A DNA stretch of 64,000 nucleotides from Portulaca oleracea (GCA_029582165.1 CM055883.1:19624501-19688500); one strand, 5' to 3'. Shown: positions 43,264 to 55,227, numbered from the stretch's first letter. Program-made: numbers and translations. Notes: generated from the letters alone by a model not told the origin.

Positions 43264-43666
43264 CTAGACTCAAGAAAAATCTTCTCAATTGGAGAGTTTG
43301 TAATTGTGGGTTTTCAAACCCTAATCAATGAAAGCTAATCCTTTGGGTTGAAATTGCTTTGTGATTTCTCTTCTTGGTGAGTGGGGTTCTTCCTTCACCC
43401 TTTGTGAGATTTCTTTGGTGTTTCAAGACTCTTTGCTTGTGGAAGGTCCTTGTGCAAGTGATTGAACATCTTAGTTCAATTGGGTGAGTGGTTACTCTTT
43501 ACAATTGTCCATATCCTTCTTTTAATTATTCTTGTTATCTCTATCTCAAAAACCCTAATAATAGAGTTTGTTCTTGAGTTCTAATTTGGGGTTTTCTTAA
43601 ACCCTAGAGTAATTGTGTTCCTTGGGTGTTTAATCTTGCTTCCCTTGTCGTTCTCGAATCATAATG

Positions 43667-46490
43667 CTACTTGGTGGAACTAACTTTCATATTGTGGACG
43701 CACTTCCCTCCACCAAGTTAGTGTCAAAGGAACTTATTAATTAAGTTTCAAAGGTATTCGTGGGAATGAATACCATGTTGAGACAATTAGTATTCATATA
43801 TTATGAAAATTACTTTGAGCAACATGTGTGTTGAACAAGGATATCATCCTTATTTTCTGGGTTATTCTACACAACTAACCCAATTCAAGTATATGGTTCA
43901 GTAAACCAGAAGTTTACTATTGATGAAGACTTTAACATAGTAGGAGCATGTTTGATCAATCTTCTCAAGAAGAACTCATATGAATATATTTTAAAGGGCC
44001 AGAAGATCCTTAACCAAATTGGTTCTAATTAGCTGCTCGCTATCAAAGAAATTAATTATAACACCATTATTGGCAAAGATATGGATTAAATCCTTTAGAT
44101 TCATGGGTTTGTACAAGTGATGTTTGTGTTGGCCCTGTAGACCCGTATGTAAACCATTTGAATATAGTATGACTTTACTTTATGCATCAGTGAGACAATC
44201 ACTTGTATGTTTACTATCAACTTGCAACCTGACACTTGTAAGATTGTTTGCTCAATTGATTTACGAGCACATTTCAAATTATCAATCAAGAAGATTCATC
44301 TTGATAATGATGGTGAAAGCTTTTGATAGTTTATGTATGCCAATGGACAACATCGGATGAATGTAAAATGATCCTGTAGAATCATTAATATATGAGATGT
44401 TGAGTATATAGATAATGACAAACCTATTACTTTTAAGAGCGGAGTTTACTACAACTGTTCAGGGACATGTCATATTGAATGCACCAATATTGATCCAAAT
44501 AAGGCCAAGAGGTTATCATGAATGTCTTTTCCTCCCCTACAAATGGTTTTTGACTGTGAACCAAATATCTCCCACCTATGAATTTGAGCATGTGCGATGT
44601 ATGCTCCATGATAACACACTATGATGGGACCTTGAAGGAATCGAGAATATATGTTGGGTATATCTATACTTATATATAATAGAAACATTCATTGGAGATA
44701 TACTTATGGCATAGTTTGTCGATTATGATGACACAATTTTCCCAACACTAGGGGGAGAAATCAAGTTGTTGGACAAGGAAATAAGTTAGAACGAATTATT
44801 ATGATTCTCACACAATGTAATGTGAACTGGAAGTTCAAAATATAATTCGTCTACAAGCTTCATCGAATCTACTACCATATATTCTATTGACCCACAAAGA
44901 GTTATTAAATCCTATGTCCCAACTACTAATGCTCCTATAAGAATTAGTGTCCCAGTCGGACAAATTGAATTATTGATGAGTCTAGACCACATATGAAGCG
45001 TGGTAAACTAGTCGGTTCCAAAGACGAAAGTCCTTGAAAAAGAAAAGGAGCGAATAATTAATGATAACCGAAATGAGGAAATTGTGACTCAGAATAGTCC
45101 TTAATCATAACAAAAGTGGAAGTTACACCACAGACACCTGAAATTCGCGAAAATGATGAGATCTCAATTAATATGTCATGAATTGGATAAGGTGGAACCG
45201 AAATGAAGTCGACGTTGATATAGTATTTGATTATAAAATATAGCACTCACTACTGTGAGTAATCATGACGATCATGAATTTAGGTCTGTTAATGAATACA
45301 GACAAAGATGAGATTGGCCTAGTGAAAGATGCATTTAAGAATTAGATTCGCTTGTAAAATCGGAAAGATCAGGACCTGTTGTCCATACACTAAACTGGTG
45401 TAAATTTTTTTGGATACTGTTAAGTCTTTGTGTGAAAAAGAATGAGAAAGGGAGGTTATGAGATATAAGGAACAAGAAGCGACTCGTTGCATAAGTGCTT
45501 TCGCAAAGACTTGCTATCAACTATGAAGGAATATACTCATATGTAGTTCTTGTCACTGCATCACAATACCTTAAATTTGACAGTACATGAAAAGCTAAGT
45601 ATGCATCTTGTAAATATCGCTATAGCTTATCAAAATTTTGATTATGATGTTTATATAAAACTCCTGAAGGGTTCAAAGTGCCGGAAGCACGGATTAAAAT
45701 TCTCAAGAATATTGGTTATTTAGTTGATAGACATTTATGTGATTGAAGCAATATGGACGCATATTGCATAATCAAAGGAAATGATTAAATTATTCAGATC
45801 CTAATTGTTTGTAAATGTTATTGATGGTTTTGACTCTCGAAAAGCCTCAAAAGTTGTGGATTGCTTTACAAGCCTGTTTAGAATGGAAGATTTTTGGAAA
45901 ATATGTTATTGCCTTGGTTTACAAGTTGCTCATTTTGAGAATGATCTTACATACATAAATTAATTTATGTAGCAAAGTGCTAAGATTATGTTGTATGAGC
46001 AAATCATTCCATTTTAAGTACCCTAGTAGTAGTACTGTCATTTAATATGAAAACAACCCCCCTTTCGATCCAGAAAAGATAATGAGAAATTTAGCGGTCC
46101 TGAAGTACCATATTTGAGTCCTAAAGTATTGTATTTGGATCCTGAAGTACCGTATTTAAATGATATTGAAACACTGACGTATCTTGCTTATCATACATGA
46201 TTTAACCTATTTCGGTACCTCGAAGGTACTAGCGATTTAGATATTCATTATCCTCATCGGCTCAAAATTGGTTTGATTAGCTATGCCGATCTTGGATATT
46301 TACCTAAATCTTATAACACTTGATCACATACTAGTTATGTGCACGTTGAAACAAATATTAAGCAAACTCGTTTCAGTGAGAATTAAGTTGATTCATGTAT
46401 CGAGCCACTTTCGACTGCAAAGTTTAAAAGCTAGTCATGAAGTTGAATTACATCAACTCAAAGATCTTAATTGATATTCTCATCAGGGCG
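43667..46490 (+). pseudogene. Decayed pol of the old copia element (IN, RT traces)
   Basis: Past the solo LTR the frame GTNFHIVDALPSTKL continues the interrupted linker. NQKFT at about 43904 marks the start of the integrase zinc region. RLFAQLIYEHISNY (about 44250) and HVILNAPILIQIRPRGYH (about 44470) belong to the integrase core, followed by VDYDDTIFPTLGGE near 44724. ELEVQ-type sequence near 44823 and KNEKGEVMRYKE near 45440 lead into reverse transcriptase, and TPEGFKVPEA follows near 45660. Stops and shifts occur every few dozen codons. Identification rests on the order and spacing of these strings and fits the Ale/Retrofit group. Confidence 0.65.
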
Positions 46491-46693
46491 AGTAATACGC
46501 GTTGTACTCTTTTTCCCTTATCTAAGGTTTTGTCCCACTAGGTTTTCCTTAGAAAGGTTTTTAATGAGGCGACATATGTTTGCGTATAAAGAAGTATGTA
46601 CTCTTTTTCCTTAACTAGGTTTTGTCCCATTGGGTTTTCCTAGTAAGGTTTTAACGAGACATATTCTTTGAATAATGGACATTCAAGGGGGAG
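46491..46693 (+). other. 3' untranslated end with duplicated string and polypurine tract
   Basis: TGTACTCTTTTTCC..TAAGGTTTTGTCCCA..GGGTTTTCCT occurs twice about 100 bp apart. TTCAAGGGGGAG (46682-46693) then borders the LTR. Confidence 0.75.
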
Positions 46694-46918
46694 TGTTATA
46701 AAATAATATATTTATTTGTGAATGTCCATTAATATCTCTTAGGTGGTTAGGGTTTAGGAGGATTTTATCATGTGATCTCACTATGTAATTAGTATAAATA
46801 CCCCTTGTGGGTTATGAATAAACGCTCGCTCATTCTCCTCCCTCAATCTCTTTGTGTCTCTATTGTTATTCTCTATTATTCTCTCTGTATCGCGTTCATC
46901 TATTATTGTTTTATAACA
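46694..46918 (+). mobile_element. 3' LTR of the old copia element
   Basis: 225 bp, TGTTATAAAAT to TTTTATAACA. A TATA-like GTATAAATACCCC is at about 46791. Confidence 0.88.
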
Positions 46919-47099
46919 AATTTGGTATAAATTTTGATATTTTTTGGTAAATTTTTGAGAAAAATGATTATGTTTTTATAAAAATATTACATATATGTAA
47001 ATTATATTTGACAAAAAAATTAAGGAAAATATATATAAAAAATCATATTTTTAATTTGAAAATAAAAAAGGAAAATAGGAAATTTAGAACAAATTGGGG
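46919..47099. other. AT-rich spacer
   Basis: TTTGGTA-rich AT sequence whose style returns at 47690-47890 on the other side of the GC-rich island. Nothing else recognised. Confidence 0.45.
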
Positions 47100-47680
47100 T
47101 CCCAATGAATAGTGCGAGAGGTAGGCCTTTGGGTGGTTTGAGGGTGCACTTGCGGGGGAAGGTGAGGTAGCACTGTTGTAGGTCGCATGGGGGTGGCTAG
47201 CGGTGGCGCGTAGTGGCTGTAGGAGAAGAAAGAAAAATGGAGATTAAGAGAGTTGAGATTGGATGTGATGGGATGGGTCTGGGTCTCGGGGCAACAGGAG
47301 CAGTGGTGGTGGGTTGGGGGTGGTCACCAGAGGTGGTAGAGAGAACAAGTGGTGGCACAGTGGTGGTTAAGGGTTTAGAGAAGAGTGAGTTGAATGAGGA
47401 GTGGGGGAAGCTGTAGGTATGGTGGTGGGCGAGGTGAGCCGGGTCGTAATGGTCGACGTCGCTGGCAGGTCTCGAGGCGACTGATATAGTGGTGGTAGGT
47501 TGGGGCGGAGGGGGGGGGGGGAGAGAGAGAGAGAGTTAGGATGAGGATGAGGATGAGGGAGTAGTGGCTGAGATTAGGGGGGGGGGTCGACGGTTCGGTT
47601 GTTGGGCGATGGTGTGTAAGTTGTGGTGATGATTGACCTAGCAACGGTGGATGGTCGATTGGAAGTTTCAGATTCTTTTA
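47100..47680. other. G-rich island with (GA)n and G runs
   Basis: GGTGGTGG-type low-complexity sequence with G10 and GAGAGAGA at about 47508-47535 and a G9 run near 47577. Similar in style to 2216-2640. The short frames (47213-47416; minus 47375-47644) are low in complexity, and I do not call them genes. Confidence 0.4.
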
Positions 47681-47689
47681 ATGGAAAAT

Positions 47690-48660
47690 TTCTCAAATTA
47701 TTTTGTATTTTGTATTTTGTAATTTTAATTTTTTTTAAATTTCTTTTTTAGAATTTCAGAAATTTTTTTTAAAAAAGTATTAAAATTTACCCTAATTTGC
47801 CAAAAATAAAATTTTTGTATTTTGTTAGTTTGGTAAATTTTTGTAAGCTGTGGTAAGTTTCAGTAAATTTTGGTAGATTTGAGTAAAAATTACCCTCCTC
47901 ACTCCCCCTCCCCCAACCCGACAATTTGAATTGATAGATAAAAATAACAAAGAATAACTCAATGAATAAATAACTAATCAGATATTACATCATATTATAG
48001 TAGTAGATATCTTCGTAAAGATGTATGTACTTGTTAATAGTCACATTAATGCTAGTTTGGAAAGATGTCTTCCTAGTATAATCAAATATTAGAAGAGAGC
48101 ATAATGGGTAATGATAATAATACTGGATGAACTCATAACTTTATTTACTATAGGAACAGAATAAGATGACTTCATAATCCTTGTATGGGGTAAATAGTAA
48201 GATGGTCAAATATTTTGACTTTTTAAATTTCACTACGTTATAACATTTTTTTTATAAAAGAGTAAAATAAACTTTTGATTTACCTTAGTTAAATAACATA
48301 AAAGAAGCAGATTTATGATTTTTCCCATTGAAAAATAATATTTTACTACTTAATATTATCAGTAATTGAAACTTTTGATTTTCCTATTGAAATATAATAT
48401 TTTTACTTAATACCAAAATTATTTACAAAGTACTTCTTTAAAAAAATAAAGAAAAATTTTGATTAGTTAAAGTCCATGAAGTTACAATTTTTTTTTTATA
48501 AAAAGGTAAAAGATACTTTTGATTTTCCTCACTAAAAAGAAACACATGTAGGAGACTTTTGACTTTTCTCAATTAAAAATAAAATTTCATTAGTTAATAC
48601 TAACAATTTAATTAAACTTTTAACTTTTCTTATTAAAATATAATATTATATAAAATAATA
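47690..48660. repeat. AT-rich region with diverged tandem repeats
   Basis: From about 48220 to 48660 a motif like ACTTTTGATTTTCCT.ATTGAAA.ATAATATTT recurs four or five times, 100-130 bases apart, with decay. 47690-47890 has repeated TTTGGTAAATTT strings. No genes. Confidence 0.5.
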
Positions 48661-49400
48661 CTATAATTATTTATGAGGTTACTTTTGACCCGGTTATGAG
48701 ATTTGATGAGGTGTTTGTTCTTGAAGAGGGAGTAAAGTGAGTTCTTTACCTTCTTTTCGCAAGTTTGCGAGCTAAAAGTGATATTTTATGAGAGTGACTC
48801 CAAGCATGGCTCTTAAGCTCCTCATACCCAAATTCTATGTCTCCTTTCCCCTAACCTAAGCCTCGTTACCACCCTAAAAGTCCTCTTGATTGTCACTTGT
48901 GTATTTACATATTAGCAGTGGAGAGCGAGATTCTTACCAAGCCTATGGTAGGTCGCTTCTTTTGGTCTGAGTAAGAGAATACCTACCTACATAAATAAAA
49001 ATAGAGAGTTAGAGTGTTTCCACTTTATCCTAAAGTGAGGTTTGCTCTTCAACTTACCTACATCCATAACCAACCGCGCATATTTGCATTCATCTTAAGA
49101 CTATTGCCGGCTTTTCGGATCTAAGAAACTTGTCCTCTTGCTTGATTTCGAAAACTTCTTTCTCTGTATTTTGCACTGGTTTTTGTTCTCTCCCAGATTA
49201 ATCTTGGTGTTGCTTGGTGAATTGTTGTGTTTAATTTGGTTAGCATGAGGGGGTGTTTAATTGTTTTTTTAACCTTAATGCTAATCCCCATCGTTTCTCT
49301 TTCTTTTTGAGTCCTTTCCCTTTTTGGGCCCTTTCTCTCTTCCTCCTGTTTTTGAGTCAGACTTGCTTGAGGGCAAGCAAGAGCTAAACATGGGGGGATT
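48661..49400 (+). mobile_element. 3' internal end of a Tat/Athila-type element with polypurine tract
   Basis: It aligns in reverse complement with 62800-63560 over several blocks (GAGTGACTCCAAGCATGGCTCTTAA, and then TTGATTGTCACTTGTGTATTTACATA). It ends CTTGAGGGCAAGCAAG, AGCTAAACATGGGGGGA and then the LTR. The left part of the element is missing. Confidence 0.7.
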
Positions 49401-50736
49401 TGATAATTAAATATTTTATAGTAACTATAAGGGCTCAAACATGTGTATTCCGTACAATTAGCGCCCTAAATTCCACAATTTTATATCGAATTCTGTGATT
49501 TCTTCACTTGGTTTTAGAGATCGATATGTTTTGTACGGTTTAATTAAATCCACTTAAAAACATGAAGGATTAATGGAAAAATGGTGAAAAATGATAAAAT
49601 TGAGAAAGAGATTTGAGAGAAGAAAGAATTGAAGTGAGGAAACCGACCCAGCTGCTTAGCCCAGCCCAATTTCAGGCGGGGAAGCCAAACACTTCCAGCG
49701 GCCATCTTGGCGCTGCCAGCGTCTAAGGCAGAGGCTTCAACAATTGTTGCATTCTTCAGACACTGCCAAGGGGGAAACCATTGCTGCCAGCGTCCAACCA
49801 CGGATAGCAAGGGCGGAAGGACTAGACGCGGCCAACGCCTTATGGAACGTTGCCAGCGCCTGGTGCCGTAGCCGAATATTATAAAAGGGCTCTCGCCCTG
49901 CCACTGCGAAAGGACGACGTTTTGTCAAGATTTTACTCGCCACTTCTTTACAGTTTTCCTTAGTTTTCGATTTAGTTTTTCCACTGGTATTAGTTTAGAT
50001 TTTTGTAAGAGTGACTGAAGAGGAGAAGAAGATCGAATCGGGTGACACGAAGAGATCGACTCCGCCGCCTCGAACACTCAGTTATATCTATTTACATTAT
50101 GTCTTTCGATTTAAATTCAGTTTTATTTTGTTGGTTTCAATTATCATGAGTAGCTAAATCCCTTTGTTTGGGGGATAAACTTGATGTCATTTGATTGATT
50201 ATGAATGCGGTCTCGATGTGAAGTTATATTTAATCGTTTAATCTTCCTATATTATATCGGAACGCAAGTTGTTATTTTGAATTGGAAAGACGAAGATTGA
50301 ATAGGTGTAGAAAATAGTTAGAAATAATGGGTTCACGCTTAGGGTCAAGTTATAATCAGTTCTTATCTTTGATTAGATTAAATAGCCATGAAAATAGATG
50401 TTTAGTTTAATCACTGCATCTCACTTCAGATTCAAAAGATTGCTGTGATATGCCTTATAAAGATTATAGACCCCGAATTCTTAACACTACTTCGCACGGG
50501 GATTGCTAGTTAATTAGTCAACTGACTAGAGTGGACTCCCTTAAACTCCCTTAACTATTTGGTAAAACTCTAAATATTACTGCTTTCTTAGTTTATGTTT
50601 TAATTCGCTATTTCACAACTATTTGGTCGACCTAACATCCTTTTTAGTGAACTAGTTTAGTGCGTAGTTGACACAAGTCCCTGAGAGATGACCTTGATAT
50701 ACTACTCTGACCCGTACGCTTGCGAAGCACGTATCA
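49401..50736 (+). mobile_element. 3' LTR of the truncated Tat/Athila-type element
   Basis: 1336 bp, from TGATAATTAAAT to GAAGCACGTATCA, with matching short inverted ends TGATA/TATCA, directly after the polypurine tract. Words of the GCTGCCAGCGTC kind lie at 49705-49860, before a TATTATAAAAGGG box near 49876. No partner LTR is in the window. Confidence 0.75.
49705..49860. repeat. GCTGCCAGCGTC-type words in the LTR
   Basis: Copies near 49712 (GGCGCTGCCAGCGTC), 49781 (GCTGCCAGCGTCC), 49830 (GGCCAACGCC) and 49848 (GTTGCCAGCGCC). Weaker than the other clusters but in the same place, just upstream of a TATA-like box. Confidence 0.55.
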
Positions 50737-51090
50737 ACCACACTCAAAAGAAAACGAGACTATAAAAGTGATAGTCTTTTAGGCTAAAAAAGTCTCACAG
50801 GTTAACCTACCACAATCGCTACAACTAGTGCATTTGATGAACCAAACACAAGAACTTCACTATCATGCACAAGAATCAATCAAGACTAGTTGAATCACAA
50901 ACGAGACAAAGCTACCTACATCAAACATGTAACCAAGTCTCTCCTATCAACCACATCAAGCCAGAAATCACATGAGTACACACTCGCAATGACAATCGAA
51001 ACATACACCTTAAAGTACTCATCATAGGAGGGGCTTTCGTAATCAAATCAAACTAACTCAAAACAAAAGGAAAGAAAAGAAAGCAAATAT
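50737..51090 (-). other. Untranslated sequence beside the gag-protease relic
   Basis: No frame. On the minus strand it follows the conserved post-coding motif (51091-51140), so it is probably the 3' untranslated region of the same relic. Confidence 0.45.
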
Positions 51091-52243
51091 ATGCTTAGGT
51101 TGCCTCCCAAGAAGCGCTAGTTTAACGTCTTAAGCTAGACGAAACTCACCTCAACCATGAGAAAATGTCACAAAGTCACAACCAAACTTCTTCGGGTCAC
51201 TATCAGCACGGGATCCCTCAAAACCTCGAATTTGAACCCACCAACTAGGGTCGATTTGATCACTTTCCTCAGCTATGGAAGGCATCCTGAAGTCAGTCTT
51301 ACAAAAATCTCTCAACCAATCCTCATGAGCAGCACAAGGTATGTCCTTGGTAATGTTAGGCTCGGGTTCAATAACATGTGCCCAATCCGTCACGTCACCA
51401 AGTTCATGGCCCTCAGAAAAAACACATCAACATACTCATCACTCCCAATCATATCAACACCACAACAAGAAGAAATATTGAGAGGCATATGTTCACGAAA
51501 TAAATCGAATTCAACCTCATGCTCCCCAAACTGAAAACTCATTTTTCCCTTGTTCACATCAATTATGCACCCAATAGTGGCAAGGAAAGGTCTCCCCATA
51601 ATAATTTGGGTAATTTGGGTACGGGTGTCCTCAGCCATATCAAAAATCACAAAGTCTACAGGCACATAATATTCTCCTACCCTAAGCGGAAAGTCCTCCA
51701 AAATACCCATTGGGTACTTAACAGAACGATCTGCTATTTGTAGTGATATGGTGGTAAGTCTAAGCTATCCTAAGTCTAGTCTCTTATAAAGGGAATAAGG
51801 CATCTAGCCCACACTTGAGCTCACATCACATATAGCTCGATCGATGTTCATGCTTCCTAGGCCACAAGAAATAGTGAAACTCCCAGGGTCCTTAAGCTTT
51901 GGAGTGAGCTTATTCAAGACCATAGAGCTACACTCCTCACTCAATGCAATTGCCTCACAGTCATCTATTTGGGACAAAGCATCAAGAAAAGGAAAATTCA
52001 CATTTGAGTTTTTGAGCATACCAAGGAATTTTTCAAATTGAACATCAGCTTTAAACTTAGCAAGCGTAGAAGGGAATGGAAAGGGGGCACATAAATTCTA
52101 GGTGGTGAAGATGGTGGTGGTTGAGGGATTTCAGTACCCTCATCGATGGTCTCTCTCTCTCGGTCCTTCTCCTCCTCACCCTCTTTCTCAACATTCTTCT
52201 CACTCAAACCCCCCCCCATGCTTAGCATTTGGCATCTCGAATC
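51091..52243 (-). pseudogene. Athila/Tat-type gag-protease relic, minus strand
   Basis: In minus-strand order: RIYVPPF (about 52105), VNFPFLDALSQIDDCEA, a decayed protease active site AICDVSSSVG where the family has DLGAS, then GILEDFPLRVGEYYVPVDFV and IIMGRPFLATIGCIIDVNKG (51390-51710). It closes with the conserved post-coding motif at 51091-51140. Frame breaks separate the pieces at about 52000, 51780 and 51390. No RT, RNase H or integrase follows. The 5' side is cut off by the LTR-like fragment at 52244. Confidence 0.75.
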
Positions 52244-52787
52244 TGTAGACATTTTTCCTCGATGTTCGGGCTTCTGAACGTCCATGTAGATTGGGGTGTG
52301 TGATTTGATGATTTGTGCTGGGATTTGAACATTTTAAAAACTCTTTAAGGGATTAATGATACATTTCAGGAATAATAGTTTGTAAAATCACTTTCCCTTT
52401 ACTTGTGCATTTTATGAGTCATTGAATTAAACCTTTAAGAGTGAACATCCATTTGTTCCAAACTTTTCGAAATTTAACCCAATTCGCTCACTTAAATGTT
52501 AGGCTCGGAAGAAGGCGATTTATGCAAATATTATTTAGAAATATACAAAGAAAACCTTAAAGTTGCATCAACACATTCTAAAACCATGTTTTACCACAAT
52601 TTATGCAACCCGATGTGTTTTGGTTCGAAATGGGAGTTGCCCCCCGACTTTTTAAGGGAAAAGCCAAGACAAAATCAAAAAGAAAACAAGAAAGATTCCA
52701 CTTGCGAAACCCAAGAATGGATTCGGGGGTAAGGTTAAGAACTCGAAAAGTAGGAACTTTAAGAGTTTGCATCTCACAAAAGGAAAG
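52244..52787 (+). mobile_element. LTR-like fragment, homologous to 2985-3473
   Basis: Begins TGTAGACATTTTTCCTCGATG inside the minus-strand gag relic and parallels the minus-strand copy at 2985-3473 for about 480 bp. It is interrupted by the gypsy element at 52788. Its continuation at 56949 has no clear end. Confidence 0.55.
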
Positions 52788-53789
52788 TGAACCGTGTCGG
52801 GTTCAGGTCGTCACCTATCGGGAAACGAGGAGGCTCGAGATTTGCTCCACTGCGCTCGGGGACCTCGGGATCATGCCGGGTCATCTCGAGACGAGGAACA
52901 ACATTGCATCGGGGTCTGGGAGTGGTCCAAAGTTAAGGCACGTACAAGGGAGAAGAAACGGAGCAAGGCAGCCTGGAAAGCAGGCTGTAGCGCCCGCTAC
53001 GAATCAGGTAGCGCCCGCCACCATCCCTGCCAGGCTTGTAGTGCCCGCTACCTTCAGCGTGGCACCCGTGACAAGGTATGGTGTGCCATATTCTGACTGA
53101 GCTTCAATGCCAAACGCTGCCAGCGCCCTATCCAGAGAGCGGCAAGTTCACACCGAAGAGAGCCGCTGACAACGTCTCGGAACCCCTGTCAGCGCTCAGA
53201 AGGTCGCGCCCGCGACAGACCTACCGCACCCGCGATAACCCCGTTGCTCGTCCGATACTGTTGCTGCGTCGCCAACCTTTGCGCCCGCAACGACATGTTC
53301 GCACCCGCGACGCCCCGCTGCCGGATGTCAGCTACTGCTGCATTGATGAGTACTGGTCGCACCCGCGACCGACCCGTCGCGCCCGCGAGGCGACACTCTC
53401 TGGAGATGCCGCACTTTGTTCTTTGCTAAAATCTTTGCGTTTTGTTTAATTTCCCCCATTTACTATATATACCCCCTCCCTTGCAATATTTTGGACAGTT
53501 TTTTCAGATTTGAATGTAATGCTTGGCATTGTAGGGTTTTCCCCAACTTTCTCAAAAACCTTATTTACTTTATCCAAGTATTTGGTGGTGTTTCAAGCCA
53601 TTCCTTTAGTGGTTATTTAGTGGATTACCTTGGATAATCATAGTGGGGTGTTAGGCCTAGAGTTGTGGTTCTCCTTGCTCAAGGTCATATCTTTCCTTTG
53701 GGTGCTCAAGGCCCTTGTTCTTGGTGATTATCGATTCCTATCATTCACTCAAGCTATCATCACTCCACCACGCGTATGGTAACACTCCA
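52788..53789 (+). mobile_element. 5' LTR of the gypsy element
   Basis: 1002 bp, TGAACCGTGTCGGG to GTAACACTCCA. GC-rich words fill 52987-53400, upstream of TATATATA at 53464-53471. Confidence 0.92.
52987..53400. repeat. GTAGCGCCCGCTAC / GTCGCGCCCGCGAC word cluster (5' LTR)
   Basis: GTAGCGCCCGCTAC (52987-53000), GGTAGCGCCCGCCACC, GGTCGCGCCCGCGACA (about 53203), GGTCGCACCCGCGACC (53355-53370) and CGTCGCGCCCGCGAG (about 53375), with several others. Most are palindromes with a CC or CA centre. Confidence 0.8.
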
Positions 53790-54050
53790 TCGGTATCAGA
53801 GCTTTGGTTTTTCATCTAGCTTGAGTTTGTTCGTTGTTCTTGATAGTGTTATACTATAGTGTTGGATTTTGTGAGTTGTATGCAACTATTGGTGTTCCCC
53901 ATCCCTGTTAGATCAAAATGTGTTAGAATACATTGTATTGTGTTTGTATTTGGTGTTGTTGAAGCATTTTGGAGCATTGAAGAGAAGTTGGAAAATAGTG
54001 CACGCAAGGTTTTCCCTAAACACATACCGTTCCTTCACCCTTCCCTCGAA

Positions 54051-55218
54051 ATGGATAAAGAAGTTAGCTCCACTCGAGAGGAAACAAGCCACCGGGGTAG
54101 TCAGCGAATTCGAACTGTCGAGAACCGACTCACCTCCGTTGAGAATCAGTATTCCACTTTTGAGCAGACTCTTTGGGACCTTGCGGCCCAAGTGAACAAC
54201 ATGGCCGCGCAACTCCAAGGTACAGCTCGAAATGAATGTCGGAGGCATGCCCAAAGCCCTATCAGCCCTCCTCCTACCTTTGAGTCGAGTGACGATGATA
54301 GAGGGTCCCCTTGACGTCGTCCTCGTTGAGAGATGCGTTCTAGGCCCCCTCATGACGACTTTCAAGATGTCAAGATCGAAATTCCGGAGTTCAATGGTTT
54401 TAGTGACCCCGACGACTATCTTAAGTGGGTCCAAATGATGGAAAGGATCTTCGAAACTAAGGAGTACAACGACGAGAAAGCCTTCAAGATCTCCGGTTTG
54501 AGAATGTTAAGGCGTAACGGGCTAGGGAAGATTGATCGAGAATTACTTCGTAGGTACGGTTGAAACAATTGATGAACCACTGCTTCTTGCCCAACACATA
54601 CAAACAGAATGTCTTAAGGAAGCTCTATGCCCTCACTAAAGGCAAATAATCCGTGAGCGACTATATTCACCAGTTCGAACAACTTCTCATCAAAAGCGAC
54701 CTTTGAGAACCCGATGAGCAAACTATGATGCGATTTTTGAACGGGTTGGATCCCTCTATTGCCAAGAAGATTGAGGTTCAACCTTATCACTCGTTGGATG
54801 AGTTGTGTAGTCTTGCTCTCAAGGTTGAAACGAGAAGTCCACCTTCAAGCCATCAACTAAGCCCACCTTCTCGTCTTCAAACCCGCCTTCTCCCCATTCC
54901 GACACTCCAAGACAAAGTGAAACTCCTAGGTCCACTCCTACTCCTAAGACTGACAAGGGCAAGGGAATTGTCGTGCCTACCCCCACGGAACCTCCTCGAC
55001 GAATGGAAAGTCAGAAGTGCATTAAATGTCATGGGTATGGCCATTATCAAGCGGACTGCCCGAACCGCCGAACCTTGACTATCCAAGAAACCCATGAAAT
55101 TGAGGATGAGCTTCAAAAGGCTCAAGAGGAGATCGAGGTGGTTGTCAACGAGGAAGATGTGAGTGACGAAGAGGATGCCGCTCGCATACCACCCGTTCAT
55201 GGAGGTGCCCTTATTTAG
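54051..55218 (+). pseudogene. gypsy gag with CCHC zinc knuckle, frameshifted
   Basis: It starts at ATG 54051 (MDKEVSSTREETSHRG). A coiled-coil-like stretch (TVENRLTSVENQYSTFEQTL) precedes IEIPEFNGFSDPDDYLKWVQ and MERIFETKEYNDEKAF of the Gag core. Stops at 54312-54314 and 54561-54563, plus shifts near 54610 and 54960, break it. The zinc knuckle CIKCHGYGHYQADC (55018-55059) has all four ligands. An acidic tail follows to 55218. Confidence 0.85.
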
Positions 55219-55227
55219 AGGAGAGCT

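Larger units (their letters stand above)
33399..43661 (+). mobile_element. Solo LTR, split by the Athila-like element
   Basis: It starts TGAACCGTGTGGGATCG at 33399 and ends TCGAATCA at 43661, flanked by TAATG on both sides (33394-33398 and 43662-43666). The LTR itself is 33399-34150 plus 43264-43661, about 1.15 kb. No second LTR or internal region exists, so it is a solo LTR left by LTR-LTR recombination. Its start resembles that of the gypsy LTR at 52788 (TGAACCGTGTCGGG). On either side the copia protein frame continues. A TATA-like box (CTTATATATAC) is at about 34083. Confidence 0.85.
30258..46918 (+). mobile_element. Old Ty1/copia element (Ale/Retrofit-like) with two nested LTR elements
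   Basis: Matching LTRs at 30258-30484 and 46694-46918, a GGGGGAG polypurine tract before the second, and flanks GATTT (30253-30257) and AATTT (46919-46923), a 5-bp duplication with one mismatch. The 3' end carries two copies of the TTTTGTCCCA.TGGGTTTTCCT-type string seen in Ale/Retrofit-type copia elements (about 46520-46555 and 46618-46645). Coding is heavily decayed. Removing the nested solo LTR leaves a copia element of about 6.4 kb. Confidence 0.88.

Noticed and set aside
52603..53449. 165- and 123-codon frames
   Set aside because: They run through LTR sequence and its GC-rich words and break in the sister LTR.
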